From assembly GCA_024400545.1 (NCBI GenBank), contig JAKSMO010000014.1, forward strand, positions 1-46,716: a DNA stretch of 46,716 nt. Reading direction: 5' to 3'. Below, piece after piece: positions 34,566 to 42,073 of the stretch; position 1 is the stretch's first letter; every line of letters starts with the position of its first letter. The translations under genes and the position numbers were made by a program. This DNA is from Bacteroidales bacterium. GTDB taxonomy: Bacteria; Bacteroidota; Bacteroidia; Bacteroidales; P3. Under the pieces are notes generated by a model. It was not told the origin of the DNA. It saw only the letters and a program-made list of their open reading frames with translations, and ran no database searches.

Positions 34566-35603
34566 ATGAAACTTTTCAGCTCTCTTCATCAAAAGATAGA
34601 AGGCACCGGCCTGGATACCCTTTACATCTATTATCATCGTCATAGAGGTCGTGGACGCGAAGCCGTCATTCGTGACTATTTGGGCGACAATGTTTCCGAG
34701 AAAGAAATCAAACGAATCTCTCGCCGTATGCGCTATGCTTTTCTGCGCTATGGCTGGAAGTTCGACGAGTATTTCGAATGGCATTTTGAAGAATTGACCC
34801 ATAAAGAGCGTAAGTCGTTTGTACCCGATCTGCATAAAGACTATTTCTGCGATATGATCAATCCCAAACAGGGGATTAAGGTCTTCATGGATAAGGGTCT
34901 TACTTATCTGAAATTCAAGCCTTTCTATAAGCGTGATGTCTGTGCTGTGAAGTCTTGGGAGAAGGATGGTTCTGCGTTTGCTGATTTCATTCATCGTCAT
35001 CCTACTTTTATCGTCAAGCCCCTCACGGCCTCCATGGGCAATGGGGTACAGATTTTTAGAGATAGTAATGCTTCGGCGGCAGAAGATATCTGCAAGTCTT
35101 ATCCCGAAGGACTCATAGCAGAAGAGTTGATAGAACAGGTGGATGAACTGAAAGAGGTCTTCCCTCATTCGGTAAATACGGTGCGTATCACAACGTTGAT
35201 TTTGAAGGACGGGACGGTTATCCTACATCCCTTTATCCGTTTCGGCCGTGGGGAGAATATCGTTGACAATGGCGGACAAGGCGGTCTGTTCTGCGCTATT
35301 GATCCAGCGACAGGTCGTGTTACCGCTGTCCGCGATAAGCATAGCAGGGCTTTTGAACAGCACCCCGAGACCGGCCATCAACTCATTGGATTCACAGTCC
35401 CCCGATGGAAAGATGCCTGTGATTTGGCCCTTCAATTGGCACAGGTATATCCCGAATGCCGATACGTCGGTTGGGACTTGGCCCTCACCAATGACGGCTG
35501 GGTGATGGTGGAAGGCAACTCCCGTGGCCAGTTTATCGGCTTCCAACTCCCCGCCCTCAAAGGCTTCCGCTCCGAATTCGAACAACTCAAATCCCGCCTG
35601 TAG
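34566..35603 (+). CDS. ATP-grasp protein, sugar-transfer-associated type (second copy)
   Basis: A 345-residue ATP-grasp enzyme, distant paralogue of the one at 32025. Shared blocks are FIVKPLTASMGNGVQIF (nucleotide-binding Lys and Gly), HSVNTVRITTLI, GGQGGLFCAI and GWDLALTNDGWVMVEGNSRG (metal-binding Glu/Asn). The N-terminal 100 residues are basic and differ from the first copy. No membrane segments. The two copies flanking the carboxyethyl-amino-acid enzyme could handle two ligation steps or two acceptors (inference). The gene is bracketed by direct composite repeats, so it may have been inserted or be exchangeable by recombination. Confidence 0.82.
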   Translation: MKLFSSLHQKIEGTGLDTLYIYYHRHRGRGREAVIRDYLGDNVSEKEIKRISRRMRYAFLRYGWKFDEYFEWHFEELTHKERKSFVPDLHKDYFCDMINPKQGIKVFMDKGLTYLKFKPFYKRDVCAVKSWEKDGSAFADFIHRHPTFIVKPLTASMGNGVQIFRDSNASAAEDICKSYPEGLIAEELIEQVDELKEVFPHSVNTVRITTLILKDGTVILHPFIRFGRGENIVDNGGQGGLFCAIDPATGRVTAVRDKHSRAFEQHPETGHQLIGFTVPRWKDACDLALQLAQVYPECRYVGWDLALTNDGWVMVEGNSRGQFIGFQLPALKGFRSEFEQLKSRL

Positions 35604-35627
35604 CCCCAACCACTCAACCTACTCTCA

Positions 35628-35726
35628 ACTTTCCACTATCAGTTTTCCACTTTCCACTTTCCAAATCGGCCCCCGCCCAAAGTTTACGTTCACGTCCACG
35701 TCAAAGAAGTCCACGTTTACGTTAAA
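35628..35726. repeat. Composite array: 7-bp units then 6-bp units (right flank of second ATP-grasp gene)
   Basis: Heptamers at 35628-35662 (ACTTTCC, ACTATCA, GTTTTCC, ACTTTCC, ACTTTCC), then CCCCCGCCC, then hexamers at 35682-35726 (GTTTAC, GTTCAC, GTCCAC, GTCAAA, a GAA interruption, GTCCAC, GTTTAC, GTTAAA). Direct repeat of the composite at 34441-34555; an 18-base stretch (34461-34478 and 35641-35658) is identical. Confidence 0.8.
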
Positions 35727-35745
35727 AAAATCTTGTTGGATTTTT

Positions 35746-35775
35746 TTGTTATTTAAATAATTTTTCTTATCTTTG
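35746..35775 (+). promoter_or_regulatory. Second promoter inside the polysaccharide locus
   Basis: TTG (35746-35748, in a TTTTTTTG run) and TATCTTTG (35768-35775) are 19 bp apart. The -7 box is identical to that of the ugd promoter. It gives a long leader of about 175 bases before the export lipoprotein. Confidence 0.78.
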
Positions 35776-35818
35776 CAACGATGAAACTATACGGAAATTC
35801 CCCTATGGTATCGTTATA

Positions 35819-35906
35819 CCCGCTTGAGTAACATGAGCTTAGCTATTCGAGCGGGAAATACAATATACCCCATTGCCTATCTTTCATGTATTTTATATTC
35901 CCGCTC
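35819..35906 (+). promoter_or_regulatory. Leader with three mutually exclusive pairing segments
   Basis: Segment A (CCCGCTTGA, 35819-35827) can pair with segment B (TCGAGCGGG, 35847-35855; one G-T). Segment B extended (GAGCGGGAA, 35849-35857) can instead pair perfectly with segment C (TTCCCGCTC, 35898-35906). A-B and B-C cannot form together, the usual logic of an attenuator or RNA switch. No T run follows C directly, so translation or pausing control is as likely as termination. Confidence 0.5.
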
Positions 35907-35958
35907 TATTTGTAAAATCATTATGTCGGATTGCAAATCAGCCAGAAATTTTGAACTC

Positions 35959-36828
35959 ATGAAACCCGCTATACTTCCTCTCTTTGTTTTCGCCCTACTT
36001 TCCATCACCGCTTGCCGTTCAGTAGATGAGATGGCGTATTTTGCCGATGCGCAGCGCGACAGTGCGCAGGCTATTATCACAAACTACACCACGACTATCC
36101 ACCCCGGCGACCTCCTCAACATCTACGTCAACAGTCTGACTCCTGAGTCAGTTATTCCTTTCAACCAAGAGACCCATACTTTGGCAGCACAAGCAAGCAA
36201 AGCCAATGTCGTCGATACCACACATAGATCCGTCATCACTGAGAAAATGCTCTCAGAAAACCTTTCGACAAGTAAACAAACCAACACCTATGGTTATCTT
36301 GTTGACGAGTATGGCTACCTGTTAATGCCTATTATCGGTAAGATGAAAGTCGTAGGCATCACTCACGACTCCTTGCAGAATCGAATCCAGAACTTCCTTA
36401 GAGACGGAGGTTACATCAACGATGCCGTCGTAACCGTTTCCAATACCAATTTCCGAGTTTCTGTTGTGGGTGAGGTGACAGTGCCGCGAGAACTCCATGT
36501 CCAAGGCAACCGACTCACTATTTTAGAGGCAATAGCTATGTGTGGCGACCTCACCATGGATGCCGTCCGAGATAATGTCGTTGTCATGCGCATGCAAGGT
36601 GGTCAGTCCACCCCGATTGTCCTTGACCTCACCAGCCAATCCCTCTTCAACTCCCCCGCCTATTACCTCCAAACCAACGACATCGTCTATATCGAACCCA
36701 ACAAAAAGAAAAAGAGAATCGCCACCCGTGACGAGACCTGGCCCAAATATGCCGAGTTCTGGGTCGCAGTTGGTGCGGCGGTAGTAAATATTGGACGTGC
36801 AAATTGGGCGTTATTACGTCAGAGATAA
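35959..36828 (+). CDS. Polysaccharide export lipoprotein (Wza/KpsD-type)
   Basis: A 289-residue outer-membrane export lipoprotein. The signal peptide ends in the lipobox LSITAC (Cys about residue 19). The Poly_export domain follows (about 40-190: IHPGDLLNIYVNSL, then YGYLVDEYGYLLMPIIGKMKVVGIT), then an SLBB-type domain (about 165-250: FRVSVVGEVTVPRELHVQGNRLTILEAIA). A C-terminal hydrophobic stretch (FWVAVGAAVVNIG) may span or insert in the outer membrane. I chose the ATG at 35959 because it gives a proper lipoprotein signal; the frame is open further upstream. It would form the export channel; the Wzc-type co-polymerase normally beside it is not in the window. Confidence 0.9.
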   Translation: MKPAILPLFVFALLSITACRSVDEMAYFADAQRDSAQAIITNYTTTIHPGDLLNIYVNSLTPESVIPFNQETHTLAAQASKANVVDTTHRSVITEKMLSENLSTSKQTNTYGYLVDEYGYLLMPIIGKMKVVGITHDSLQNRIQNFLRDGGYINDAVVTVSNTNFRVSVVGEVTVPRELHVQGNRLTILEAIAMCGDLTMDAVRDNVVVMRMQGGQSTPIVLDLTSQSLFNSPAYYLQTNDIVYIEPNKKKKRIATRDETWPKYAEFWVAVGAAVVNIGRANWALLRQR

Positions 36829-36978
36829 ATCCAGACTCCTATACAAAAGCCAATCATTTTTTGTCAAAGTAGGTTTCAAGTTCAAAGTTTCAAGAAAAAA
36901 GTCATTCCTTACTTTAAACAACAACCTTTGTCCCTTATCTTTATAACTAGGTATCCCAATTAATTACCTTCACCAGCT

Positions 36979-38199
36979 ATGAAAAAGCGAACTTCCCCAA
37001 GCGAACAGACAAAAGCCAACGATTCCCAAGCGAGAGCAGATGCCAAGTTTCATTTGGACTATGCCGAGCGTCAGAATCGTCAGCGACCAACGGGAGCTAA
37101 CAGTCAAAAGCAAATAGAGATTATGCTAGAGCTTCTCCGCGCTGCTGTCCTTGACCGCGACCCAGTTCTCGACCCCGCAGTCAACGTAGATTGGGATGAT
37201 CTCATGGATCGAGCTTCTAAGCAAGGCATTTTGGCCTGGGTCTATGATGGTATTAGCAAACTCCCCAAAGAACAGCAACCTCCCCGCCAACAACGCATCA
37301 ACTGGGCACTATCTGCGCAGGAAATATGGGATAGATATCACAAGCAGAAAGAGGTATTGGCAGATATGGTCAGGGTGTGTGATGAGAATGGAATGAGAAT
37401 GTTGCTGCTCAAGGGTATCGGATTGTCAGAATTATATCCCAAGCCAGAGTCCAGACCTAGTGGAGACATTGATGTGTTTTTTTACGATGATTTTGAGAAG
37501 GCGAATGATTTATTAGGTAGAGACGGATTTGTACATTGGGGGAAACATGATGAGTGGCAGATAGGAGGCATAGAGATAGAAAACCATAAAAACTTCATTA
37601 ATGTCGATTCAAAAAGACAGCGTAAGATAAATCAATTTCTTCTTGATAGTACACGGGATTCGTATCCAACGGAATTTGGCTTTTCCCTTTTTCCTCCTGA
37701 AGTAAATTTTATTTTCCTTATGCTGCATGCAATGGAACATTTTGAGTCGGCATATCCTGTGTCGTATAAAACCATATTGGATTTAGGTATGTTCTTGTTG
37801 AAGAATCAAGATGTCATGGATCCAAGGTGTCTATTTGTTATTCTCAAAAAATTTCGTCTCGAAAAGTCTTTCGAACTTTTGTTACAGTTATCAGAATATT
37901 TATTGGGAATAAGGTTTTCTTCATTTCATATTACTACAGTACCAAGTCATGACTTTGAGAAAGCTATTGATTCAATCAATACTAGATGTTTAGATTTGCG
38001 AATGAATCATGGCAGTGATTATGGAATTCTATATATATGGAGTCTTGTACGCCAATACAGTAAGATGCGTTGGAAGTATAAGTATTTGATGGTGTCAAAA
38101 CTCTTTTTGTTAAAAAAGAGTTTGGCTCCTATAATTCAGCCGTCAATACTAAATAATTATAGAAAGTTAAAACAAAATATTTTTAGTACAAATAGTTAA
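36979..38199 (+). CDS. NTP_transf_5-type nucleotidyltransferase family protein
   Basis: A 406-residue protein of the uncharacterised nucleotidyltransferase family often found in polysaccharide loci. The core LLLKGIGLSELYPKPESRP-SGDIDVFF holds the likely metal-binding Asp163 and Asp165 (DID) and Lys145. The C-terminal half is mostly helical. Its true reaction is not known. The first 40 residues are a charged, low-complexity extension. Base composition changes inside the gene: up to about 37330 it is GC-richer with CGC/CCC codons, after about 37440 it is AT-rich with AGA and TTT/ATT codons. This suggests a recombination joint within the gene. A short heptamer array (TTTCAAG, TTCAAAG, TTTCAAG at 36874-36894) lies in the spacer before it. 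Confidence 0.78.
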   Translation: MKKRTSPSEQTKANDSQARADAKFHLDYAERQNRQRPTGANSQKQIEIMLELLRAAVLDRDPVLDPAVNVDWDDLMDRASKQGILAWVYDGISKLPKEQQPPRQQRINWALSAQEIWDRYHKQKEVLADMVRVCDENGMRMLLLKGIGLSELYPKPESRPSGDIDVFFYDDFEKANDLLGRDGFVHWGKHDEWQIGGIEIENHKNFINVDSKRQRKINQFLLDSTRDSYPTEFGFSLFPPEVNFIFLMLHAMEHFESAYPVSYKTILDLGMFLLKNQDVMDPRCLFVILKKFRLEKSFELLLQLSEYLLGIRFSSFHITTVPSHDFEKAIDSINTRCLDLRMNHGSDYGILYIWSLVRQYSKMRWKYKYLMVSKLFLLKKSLAPIIQPSILNNYRKLKQNIFSTNS

Positions 38200-38207
38200 T
38201 ATTTATT

Positions 38208-39182
38208 ATGGATTATCGTCAGTTAGTCTTTCCTTCTAATTCTTTATTTTTGGTCACTGGAGCTGCTGGATTTATTGGAAGTAATTTGTGTGAGGCTATT
38301 TTGTCTCTTGGATACAGAGTCAGAGCATTGGACGACCTTTCTACAGGGAAACAAGAGAATATTGACATGTTCCTTTCTCACCCTAATTATGAGTTTATTA
38401 AAGGTGACATTAAGATTTTAGATACGTGTATGAGGGCTTGTCAAGGTGTGGATTATGTTCTAAATCAAGCTGCCTGGGGTTCTGTCCCTCGTTCAATTGA
38501 GATGCCTCTTTTTTACTCGCTGAACAATATCCAAGGTACGCTCAATATGCTGGAGGCTGCTCGTCAGAATGGTGTGAAAAAGTTTGTTTATGCGTCATCA
38601 TCTTCGGTGTATGGCGATGAACCCAATCTGCCAAAGCGAGAAGGTGTTGAAGGTAATCTTCTTTCTCCTTATGCAGTGAGCAAGCGTTGCGATGAGGAGT
38701 GGGCCAAACAGTATACGCGTCATTATGGATTGGATACCTATGGCTTACGTTATTTTAATGTTTTTGGTCGTCGACAAGATCCAGATGGTGCTTATGCTGC
38801 CGTAATACCCAAATTTATTAAGCAATTGATTAATGGTGAAAAATGCCGTATCAATGGTGATGGGCGACAATCTCGTGATTTTACTTATATTGAGAATGTC
38901 ATTGAGGCTAATTTGAAGGCATGTGCGGCTTCGCATGAGGCTGCTGGACAGGCGTTCAATATTGCTTATGGCGGTAGGGAGTACCTTATTGACATATACT
39001 ATGGTCTTACTAAGGCTCTCGGTGTAGATGTGGAGCCTGAATTTGGCCCTGATCGTGCAGGTGATATCAAGCATTCTAATGCAGATATTTCGAAAGCAAA
39101 GACTCTGTTAGGTTATGACCCTGAATGGAGTTTCGAACGTGGTATAGCCGCAGCTATCGATTGGTATAAAAATAATCTTTAA
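38208..39182 (+). CDS. UDP-N-acetylglucosamine(-uronate) 4-epimerase, WbpP/TviC-like
   Basis: A 324-residue extended SDR epimerase. The NAD-binding GAAGFIG is at 18-24; the active site is SSSSVYGD with Tyr155-x3-Lys159 (YAVSK). GDGRQSRDFTYIENV and NQAAWGSVPRSIEMP match the WbpP/TviC branch, which inverts C4 of UDP-GlcNAc or its uronate. The next gene is the matching TviB-like 6-dehydrogenase, so the pair would make UDP-N-acetylgalactosaminuronate, as in Vi antigen synthesis (known for the families; inferred here). It starts 8 bp after the preceding stop. Confidence 0.88.
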   Translation: MDYRQLVFPSNSLFLVTGAAGFIGSNLCEAILSLGYRVRALDDLSTGKQENIDMFLSHPNYEFIKGDIKILDTCMRACQGVDYVLNQAAWGSVPRSIEMPLFYSLNNIQGTLNMLEAARQNGVKKFVYASSSSVYGDEPNLPKREGVEGNLLSPYAVSKRCDEEWAKQYTRHYGLDTYGLRYFNVFGRRQDPDGAYAAVIPKFIKQLINGEKCRINGDGRQSRDFTYIENVIEANLKACAASHEAAGQAFNIAYGGREYLIDIYYGLTKALGVDVEPEFGPDRAGDIKHSNADISKAKTLLGYDPEWSFERGIAAAIDWYKNNL

Positions 39183-39206
39183 ATTGAACCTAAATACACG
39201 TTATTT

Positions 39207-40475
39207 ATGAAAGATACAAAAATTTGTGTTGTAGGCCTTGGCTATGTTGGCCTTCCTTTGGCTCGTCTTTTCTCCACTAAGTATCAGACCATTGGTTTTG
39301 ATATGAATGCAAAACGTTGCGAAGCGCTCATGGCTGGTCATGATGCAACGCTTGAGGTGAGTGATGAATTACTCCAGGATGCGATTAACAATCATGGTTT
39401 CATCTGCACGGCAGATATAGAAAAGATTCGTGATTGCAATTTCTATGTAGTTGCTGTACCCACACCTGTAGATGAGAACAACAACCCCGACCTCTCACCA
39501 CTATATGGTGCGTCAACTACTGTGGGCAAGGTTATTTCAAAAGGTGATGTAGTGGTTTATGAATCTACTGTTTATCCAGGAGTAACCGAGGATGAATGCA
39601 TTCCCGTGGTAGAAAAAGTGTCTGGTTTAAAGTTTAATGTTGATTTCTTTGCTGGATACTCTCCGGAGCGCATCAATCCAGGCGACAAGCTCCACACGGT
39701 TGAACACATCAAAAAGGTTACATCAGGTTCCACTCCTGAGATTGGTCAATATGTCAATGAGGTTTACTCATCTGTCATCACCGCGGGTACCCATCTCGCA
39801 CCTACTATGATGGTTGCTGAGGCGGCTAAGGTTATCGAGAACTCTCAGCGTGACATCAACATTGCTTTCGTCAACGAACTCTCGCACATTTTCACCAAGA
39901 TGGGTATCGACACTCTTGATGTTCTTGAGGCTGCAGGCACCAAGTGGAACTTCCTTCCTTTCCGTCCGGGTCTTGTTGGAGGCCATTGCATCGGTGTCGA
40001 TCCTTACTATCTGGCACAATGTGCTCAACGTCATGGTCACAATCCTGAGATTATCCTCGCTGGTCGTCGTATGAATGATGGTATGGGTGAGTATGTGGCT
40101 ACTGAGACGGTCAAGCACATGCTCAAAAAAGGTATTCAAGTATTGAATTCAGATCTTTTGATTTTAGGGTTCACATTTAAAGAGAATTGTCCTGATGTTC
40201 GCAATACTAAGGTCATTGATATTTACAAAACGCTCAAAGAATATAATGTAAATGTCACAATCTACGACCCATGGGCCAATCCGGCTATTGCCATGCATGA
40301 GTATGGTGTTGAGGTTGTTAATGAACTTCCCAATAAAAAATTTGATGCTTGCATTGCTGCTGTAGCTCATTCGAAATTCGATGGGTTGGATGTGCTGAAC
40401 CTGCTGAATGAGAAACATGTCATTTTTGACGTGAAATGCACATTGGATCGTTCACTAATTGATGCAAGATTGTAG
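39207..40475 (+). CDS. UDP-N-acetylhexosamine 6-dehydrogenase, TviB/WbpA-like
   Basis: A 422-residue nucleotide-sugar dehydrogenase oxidising C6 of a UDP-HexNAc to the uronate with two NAD+. GLGYVGLP (residues 10-17) binds NAD. VVAVPTPVDENNNPDLSPL and YESTVYPGVTEDE are WbpA/TviB traits. FFAGYSPERINPGDK follows, with catalytic Cys261 in GGHCIGVDPYY and FKENCPDVRNTK near the C-terminus. It differs from the Ugd at 27879 in these motifs, so the two have different substrates. It lies 24 bp after the C4-epimerase and should work with it to give a GalNAcA donor. Confidence 0.92.
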   Translation: MKDTKICVVGLGYVGLPLARLFSTKYQTIGFDMNAKRCEALMAGHDATLEVSDELLQDAINNHGFICTADIEKIRDCNFYVVAVPTPVDENNNPDLSPLYGASTTVGKVISKGDVVVYESTVYPGVTEDECIPVVEKVSGLKFNVDFFAGYSPERINPGDKLHTVEHIKKVTSGSTPEIGQYVNEVYSSVITAGTHLAPTMMVAEAAKVIENSQRDINIAFVNELSHIFTKMGIDTLDVLEAAGTKWNFLPFRPGLVGGHCIGVDPYYLAQCAQRHGHNPEIILAGRRMNDGMGEYVATETVKHMLKKGIQVLNSDLLILGFTFKENCPDVRNTKVIDIYKTLKEYNVNVTIYDPWANPAIAMHEYGVEVVNELPNKKFDACIAAVAHSKFDGLDVLNLLNEKHVIFDVKCTLDRSLIDARL

Positions 40476-40524
40476 TCAAGATCGGCATTGCCCTTAATCG
40501 TTTTTAAAAGGCTTAATATAATAT

Positions 40525-41415
40525 ATGAAAGGTATAGTTCTCGCAGGAGGATCAGGAACGCGCCTGTATCCTATAACCAAAGGTGTTAGTAAGCAATTGC
40601 TACCCATCTATGATAAGCCAATGGTGTATTACCCCATCAGCGCATTGATGTTGGCTGGTATTAGAGACATTTTGATTATCTCTACGCCTTATGATCTTCC
40701 CGGATTCAAACGTTTGCTTGGTGATGGATCTGACTATGGAGTTCATTTTGAATATGCCGAACAACCAAGTCCTGATGGTTTAGCCCAAGCTTTTATTATT
40801 GGTGAAAAATTCATTGGTAAAGATAGTGTTTGTCTTGTATTAGGGGACAATATCTTTTATGGAAGTGGATTTACCTCTTTACTAAAGAATGCCGTCAAGG
40901 ACGCAGAAATGAACAATAAGGCAACTGTTTTTGGCTATTGGGTTAGCGATCCAGAGCGATATGGCGTTGCTGAGTTTGATAAGCAAGGTAATTGTCTGAG
41001 TATTGAAGAGAAACCCCAAAGACCCAAGAGCAATTATGCTGTTGTTGGCCTTTATTTCTATCCAAACAAAGTGGTGGATGTGGCCAAAACCATCAAACCG
41101 TCTGCTCGTGGAGAGTTGGAAATTACTACTGTAAACCAACGATTCTTGGAAGATGGTGAGTTGAAAGTCCAAGTCTTTGGCCGTGGTTTTGCTTGGCTAG
41201 ATACAGGTACGCATGACTCGCTTAGTGAAGCCTCTACATTTGTAGAAGTAATAGAAAAACGGCAAGGTCTCAAGATTGCATGCCTTGAAGGCATTGCTTA
41301 TCGTAATGGATGGATTACTGAAGAAAAGATGAGAGAACTTGCCCAACCGATGATTAAAAATCAATATGGCCAGTATCTGCTTAAGGTTATTGACGAACTG
41401 AAAGATCACCAATAA
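40525..41415 (+). CDS. rfbA: Glucose-1-phosphate thymidylyltransferase
   Basis: A 296-residue RmlA making dTDP-glucose from dTTP and glucose-1-phosphate, the entry step to dTDP-deoxysugars. GGSGTRLYP (residues 8-16) binds the nucleotide and [15 protein letters not shown] is the second signature. [30 protein letters not shown] and [11 protein letters not shown] follow. Length is typical. The usual next gene, rfbB, is displaced about 660 bp downstream by a GxxExxY gene and its repeats. The two genes otherwise form one dTDP-sugar cassette. Confidence 0.96.
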   Translation: MKGIVLAGGSGTRLYPITKGVSKQLLPIYDKPMVYYPISALMLAGIRDILIISTPYDLPGFKRLLGDGSDYGVHFEYAEQPSPDGLAQAFIIGEKFIGKDSVCLVLGDNIFYGSGFTSLLKNAVKDAEMNNKATVFGYWVSDPERYGVAEFDKQGNCLSIEEKPQRPKSNYAVVGLYFYPNKVVDVAKTIKPSARGELEITTVNQRFLEDGELKVQVFGRGFAWLDTGTHDSLSEASTFVEVIEKRQGLKIACLEGIAYRNGWITEEKMRELAQPMIKNQYGQYLLKVIDELKDHQ

Positions 41416-41429
41416 AAAAGGTCAATCTA

Positions 41430-41450
41430 GACCACGGATTTTTCGGATTG
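41430..41450. repeat. Left inverted flank of the GxxExxY gene
   Basis: The reverse complement of this stretch reads CAATCCGAAAAATCCGTGGTC, matching the unit (CAATCCG...AAATCCGTGGTC) of the array at 41875-42060 with one 9-bp unit missing. It sits 15 bp after the rfbA stop. Confidence 0.75.
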
Positions 41451-41498
41451 AACGAATAATAGACTCCAAAAGAAAGTTGTCTGTTTGAATAGATTTTT

Positions 41499-41876
41499 AT
41501 GGCTTTGATATTTGGTGATGAGACTTATACCATTAATGGGGCGGCAATGCATGTCTATAATGTTTTAGGCCATGGTTTCCTTGAATCGGTATATCAAGAA
41601 GCTCTTGAGATTGAGTTCCGGAAACGTGCTATCCCATATGAGCGAGAGAAAATCTTAAACATAGAATACGATGGTCAAATTCTAAAGCAAACATACAAAG
41701 CAGACTTTGTTTGTTACAACAAAATCATAGTAGAACTGAAATCTGTATCATCTTTAGATGATTCCCATCGCTCACAAGTGCATAATTATCTTCATGCCAC
41801 AGGTTTCAAACTAGGACTATTGTTAAACTTTGGCTATCCCGATGGTTTAGAACGAGAAAGAATCGTATATTATTAA
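41499..41876 (+). CDS. GxxExxY protein, PD-(D/E)xK nuclease-like fold
   Basis: A 125-residue protein of the GxxExxY family (named for G26-x2-E29-x2-Y32 in GFLESVY). The layout matches a PD-(D/E)xK core: Asp69 in YKADF, Glu79-x-Lys81 in VELKSV, then Gln93 in QVHNYL, so all residues of a nuclease-like active site are present. The cellular role is unknown; the family occurs in many copies per genome in Bacteroidota and other phyla. The gene interrupts the rfb cassette between rfbA and rfbB and has no role in sugar synthesis. It is bracketed by inverted copies of a 9-bp-periodic repeat, which supports a mobile one-gene cassette. Confidence 0.88.
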   Translation: MALIFGDETYTINGAAMHVYNVLGHGFLESVYQEALEIEFRKRAIPYEREKILNIEYDGQILKQTYKADFVCYNKIIVELKSVSSLDDSHRSQVHNYLHATGFKLGLLLNFGYPDGLERERIVYY

Positions 41877-42060
41877 TCAGAGTAATCGGAGATAAATGAA
41901 ATACCAACAATCCGTCCAATACGCAAAATCCGTGGTTCAATAAGAATACAATCCGTCCAATTCGTAAAATCCGTGGTCCAAAAAGAAAAAAAAACCGAGG
42001 TCCAATTAAGAATACAATCCGTCCAATACGCAAAATCCGTGGTCAATTAACCGTGGTCAA
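41875..42060. repeat. Array with 9-bp units and three long repeats, right flank of the GxxExxY gene
   Basis: Three long copies of about 29 bp (41908-41936, 41949-41977, 42015-42043) each read as 9-mers AATCCGTCC, AATACGCAA (or AATTCGTAA), AATCCGTGG. Copies 1 and 3 are identical over 29 bp. Before them the sequence also falls in 9-mers (AATCAGAGT, AATCGGAGA, TAAATGAAA). A partial copy (ACCGTGGTCAA) ends 14 bp before rfbB. Confidence 0.85.
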
Positions 42061-42073
42061 ATAGTATGTAATC

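Noticed and set aside
35824-35958. N-terminal extension of the export lipoprotein from a TTG at 35824
   Set aside because: It would bury the lipoprotein signal peptide; the ATG at 35959 gives a standard signal and lipobox.
41875-42060. Regular repeats suggesting a CRISPR array
   Set aside because: Spacers are not of constant length or unique sequence, repeats are built of 9-mers, and no cas gene is near. The same holds for the other arrays.
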